Source: Ephydatia muelleri (taxonomy: Eukaryota > Porifera > Demospongiae > Spongillida > Spongillidae). From it: a stretch of 64,000 nt of DNA. Location: NCBI GenBank assembly GCA_013339895.1, contig JABACO010000060.1, forward strand, positions 62,001-126,000, read 5' to 3'. Shown here in pieces: positions 60,757 to 64,000 of the stretch. Below the pieces are notes generated by a model. It was not told where the DNA came from, ran no database searches, and worked only from the letters and a program-made list of their open reading frames with translations. The stretch's first letter is position 1. Every line of letters begins with the position of its first letter. Position numbers and translations under genes: made by a program.

Positions 60757-61169
60757 TCACTGATAAACCTTTTTCCTCATACGTCTCCTGCTGTGCTCTT
60801 TGCATGTATTGTCTGACTTGATGCTGAACTATAAGATGTCATTATCACGTGATGTCTGACTTGATATTGAATAAGTATCCTTGTAACATGTTGAATTCGC
60901 GCGGGATGTAAGCCTTGAATTTTGAGAACACTTTTTCAAGGCAGCTACCACAAGCATATTGGTCAAATCATTCGAGCCACCAAAGAGGTGTGCAAAAGTG
61001 TGATGAGGTTGTGTGGAATTGTGTACCCCAAATCACCCCAAATCATAGAATATTTAGACAGGGATTGGAAACCGATCACGTGCACGCCAATTAACAGCTC
61101 CACTGTGTTATAGCGGAAGATAGGTTATTGTAGTAGTTATTAAGTCTGGAAGCAGTCTCATGCAGTTTT

Positions 61170-61840
61170 CTGTTATTCATTTGCAAAATGAGTAGCAGTA
61201 AAGGATGAAACCTTCAAACCCCGTTAATACTATTTACAAAAGTAGCCACAGGCCCAGAAATGACAGCAGTCTTACTCTATTCGTGCCGTGTCCGACGCGA
61301 TATTCCATGTGAAGTCAACTTTTTATAACCTCATACCAACATTCCCTGGCTTATTGCATAGCCCAGTTCTGTCGCAAAATGAGTGCACTAGAGGATGAAA
61401 CCTTCAATCCCCGTTAATACTATTTTTAAAAGAAGCTATACGCCCAGAACTGACAGTATTCTATTCGCGCCGTATCCCTAATGATTGACGCGAGAGTCGA
61501 TGTAAAGCCAACTCTTAATAACCTCATACCAACACTCCCTGGCATAGCCCATAGTCCAGTTCTATCGCAAAATGAGTGCACTAGAGGATAAAACCTTCAA
61601 ACCCCGCTAATATTATATACAAAAGTAGCTATACGCCCAGAACTGCCAGTACGGCCTAGTCTATTCGTGCCGTGTCCCTAATGATTGACGCGATTGTCGA
61701 TGTAAAGCGAACTTTTTATAACTTCATTACCAACACTCCCTGGCTTAGTCCATAGCCCAGTTCTATCGAGTGCACTAGAGGATGAAACCTTCAAACCGCG
61801 TTTACACTATTTACAAAAGAGTTATACGCCCAGAATCTAA
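61170..61840. repeat. Tandem repeat array, period about 190-200 bp, four degenerate units
   Basis: AAAATGAGT..GCA..AGAGGATGAAACC recurs at about 61186, 61376, 61569 and 61770. Each unit continues with CTTCAAACCCCGTTAATACT, ACGCCCAGAA.TGACAG, CTATTCGTGCCGTGTCC, TAACCTCATACCAACA.TCCCTGGC. Satellite-like; unit divergence is moderate. Confidence 0.75.
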
Positions 61841-63059
61841 AACGCTGTTTCGTGCCACTTTATGTTTTCAAAGCTAGGGAAAAGGGCAACACCTATCCAG
61901 TTCTATTCAGATTGCTACGAAGAGCTTATTTACAAAAAATCAAGGTCAAAAAACGTATAGAACAGTTTTTGCACGCCCAGAATCGAAAGGATTCGCATAG
62001 CTTCATTTCTCAGTTTTTATTTTTAAAAACCCGAAGATTCGTTCACTAGAACTTCAAACATGTTTCTAGACAAACCTTACCTTTCATGAATTGGGTGGAA
62101 TTACCGAATACATTCGAGACTCTACATGATACGGATTTCACCAAAACCAGCTATTAGATATCTTCCCGCCAAACTCAAAAGGTGCTATCCACTTTTTTTT
62201 ACAAAAACAAACATAAATATGACATACATATACATAAACAACAAAATGACAGAACAAAGGAATGAAATAAAAGTGTTAATCCAATTTTGGCAATTCTGCC
62301 GGTAGCCCAGCACCATCATCCATTCCAACACCACTTCTCCACTTGGTGCGAGAACCACGCAAGCAAAGATTTGTTGCTCCAAGTATTGCAAAACTCAGCT
62401 TTGCACGCAGCCATCCTGTAGTTTGCCCCAGTGGTTTCTCCCATTTAATGCTTATGCTTTGGGGCTATCCATTACACAGCCAATATTGACGCATTATTGG
62501 ATCAGGATGATATCATCCTTGGTAGGCAATATGGGTAACAGTATTGGTTCAATGATTTAGGGGAACATGACCCAAACATGTGTACGCAATATTGATATAA
62601 CACTGATAAAGTGTTGATCCAACCATGATAGCAGTCTTGTGCCAAGCATGATATACCAAAGTATTGGCCCAATGCTGTTACTACAATATTGGCCCAAGAC
62701 CATATTACCTTTTAAGGCATCAATATTACCTCCTTTTTAGGCATTTAAATTTTATTTGAAACAATACAGATTGCATCACAATAAACTATTCTATTAAGTC
62801 CCTTGTTCTCTCTCCTTCTATTAGCACTGCGATCACCAAATCCTCGAAGTAGCATACTCCACCAGAGCAATGGACGGATACTTTGCATCCACTCAACAGT
62901 CTCGATGGTCTGTGTACAACCCATAGCAGAAGCATTACCACCACATATGTTCACATACCTTGCAGTGTAACTGGTCGTTTGGAAAGCTGTATGACAAATC
63001 ACCACCCTGGATATTTGCTAATACACACCGTTATTAATTTAACTCACATCCAAGTCACA

Positions 63060-63300
63060 ATGACAACAGCAAGTCAGTGTACTGGTGTTTGGATATCCAA
63101 AAGAGTTAGCCTGTGTGGATTCCACAAAAATAAATGATGTTCTCAAGTCAACTCATGTAGCCACACGCATCCAAGTCGCAAGACTCCATACCGGTAAATG
63201 ACAACACCAAGCGCACTGGTGTTTTGATATCCAAAAGAGTTAGCCTGTGTGAATTCCACAAAATAAATTACATTCTCAAGTCAACTCACGTAGCCACAAC
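63060..63300. repeat. Imperfect direct duplication, period about 138 bp
   Basis: ATGACAACA.CAAG...ACTGGTGTTT.GATATCC then AAAAGAGTTAGCCTGTGTG and TTCTCAAGTCAACTCA.GTAGCCACA occur twice. Confidence 0.7.
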
Positions 63301-64000
63301 AGAGATATACTGGTACCCGGTCAAACGAATCCAACTCAAAGACAACACCTCGTCCTCATGTAACCAGCGGTAAAATGGTAATGAACTTCTTTGCCATTAC
63401 TGCCAAAGGTATGTCATTTTAGTATATAGTCAGGCATTGAATTATCATTCTTAACGTGTTTGCTATGTTGTGTATCTTTGTGGCGTTTCTATAGGGACTT
63501 ATCTTGTCAAACATAGCTAATAATGTGTGATGTCAGAGGCAAAAGGTTTATATTCAATTTGGGTTGTAACTGGTTGTAGCCTGCAAAACCAGAGAGCCAT
63601 CAACTGTGACACAATGTATGGCTAGACATCAATATACTTGGATGCTGACCCAAGAACTACAAGACAGTGTCAGGTTTAGTGATGTAGCTTACAAAAATTT
63701 ATTCTATTGGAGCGGTTCTGAGCAGTGCTGCCACACACCATGCAGCAATCCATCATCCTGCATGTTATATAACGATTTCCAGGAGAAAAGACCGCTGGTT
63801 AGTAAGATACTGTCTTACAAGAAATGGCACTCATGAGAATCAAGATTGTTGGCCAACACGCTCCCACAATGCAACGGAACAGTTGGAAAGAACAACATTA
63901 AGTGCCTGTCATGGTCTAGTTGAAGACAACAATGAAATGAGCTTTTTATTTTTAGTTCAAACAAACCAGCTAGCTAGTTTTAGATCCTGTCCTCAATTAT

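Larger units (their letters stand above)
60757..64000. other. Region downstream of DHX15 without a recognised gene
   Basis: Holds the tandem array at 61170-61840 and an imperfect duplication at 63060-63300. Short open frames (for example 62745-63005 minus, 63606-63836 plus) have no recognisable domain or splice partners. Confidence 0.5.

Overview
The window is nuclear DNA from an invertebrate animal. Four conserved metazoan genes can be assembled exon by exon with GT-AG introns and matching splice phases: VPS51 (minus strand, 5' part), HPS1 (complete), MRPS12 (complete) and DHX15 (complete apart from one apparent single-base insertion). The transposon content (a metazoan CACTA element with a SAM-domain gene, a zinc-finger LINE, hAT and Tc1/mariner-like debris) and small intron-poor CARD-type genes fit an early-branching animal such as a sponge or cnidarian. 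That placement is an inference; the phylum is not proven by what I can see.

Layout. 1-13.5 kb: VPS51 on the minus strand (GARP/EARP tethering complex), with introns full of TG/CA microsatellites and minisatellites. 13.55-13.79 kb: a 245-bp shared head-to-head promoter carrying a TCACGTGAC E-box. 13.8-22.9 kb: HPS1 (BLOC-3 subunit) in about 25 exons, with a roughly 520-bp GT tract next to a 16-nt microexon. 23.9-24.5 kb: two-exon MRPS12. 24.5-30.3 kb: gene-poor, with a LINE 3' fragment, a possible LRR exon and a 32-bp G run. 30.3-38.5 kb: a CARD plus TPR-like gene split by a 6.9-kb CACTA transposon, which carries a minus-strand transposase and a divergent SAM-domain gene. 39.2-44.0 kb: decayed LINE (minus) with a TTAA-flanked MITE and long G runs. 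44.8-45.7 kb: a broken paralogue of the CARD/TPR gene. 46.0-60.8 kb: DHX15 in 15 exons, its introns packed with palindromic and inverted-repeat elements, including a hAT remnant between 520-bp inverted arms. 60.8-64 kb: no recognised gene; roughly 190-bp tandem repeats.

Functional themes. VPS51 and HPS1 both serve endosome/lysosome-related organelle traffic and share one promoter region with a TFEB/MITF-type (CLEAR-like) site, which suggests co-regulation. DHX15 (spliceosome disassembly helicase) and MRPS12 (mitoribosome decoding-centre protein) are housekeeping genes. The most unusual material is the CARD/TPR gene family interrupted by a CACTA element, and the dense set of foldback elements inside the DHX15 introns.

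Limits: exon boundaries come from reading splice motifs and from recalled family sequences. No alignment, RNA or repeat search was run. Single-base frameshifts could be assembly errors, since the window has many long homopolymer runs.
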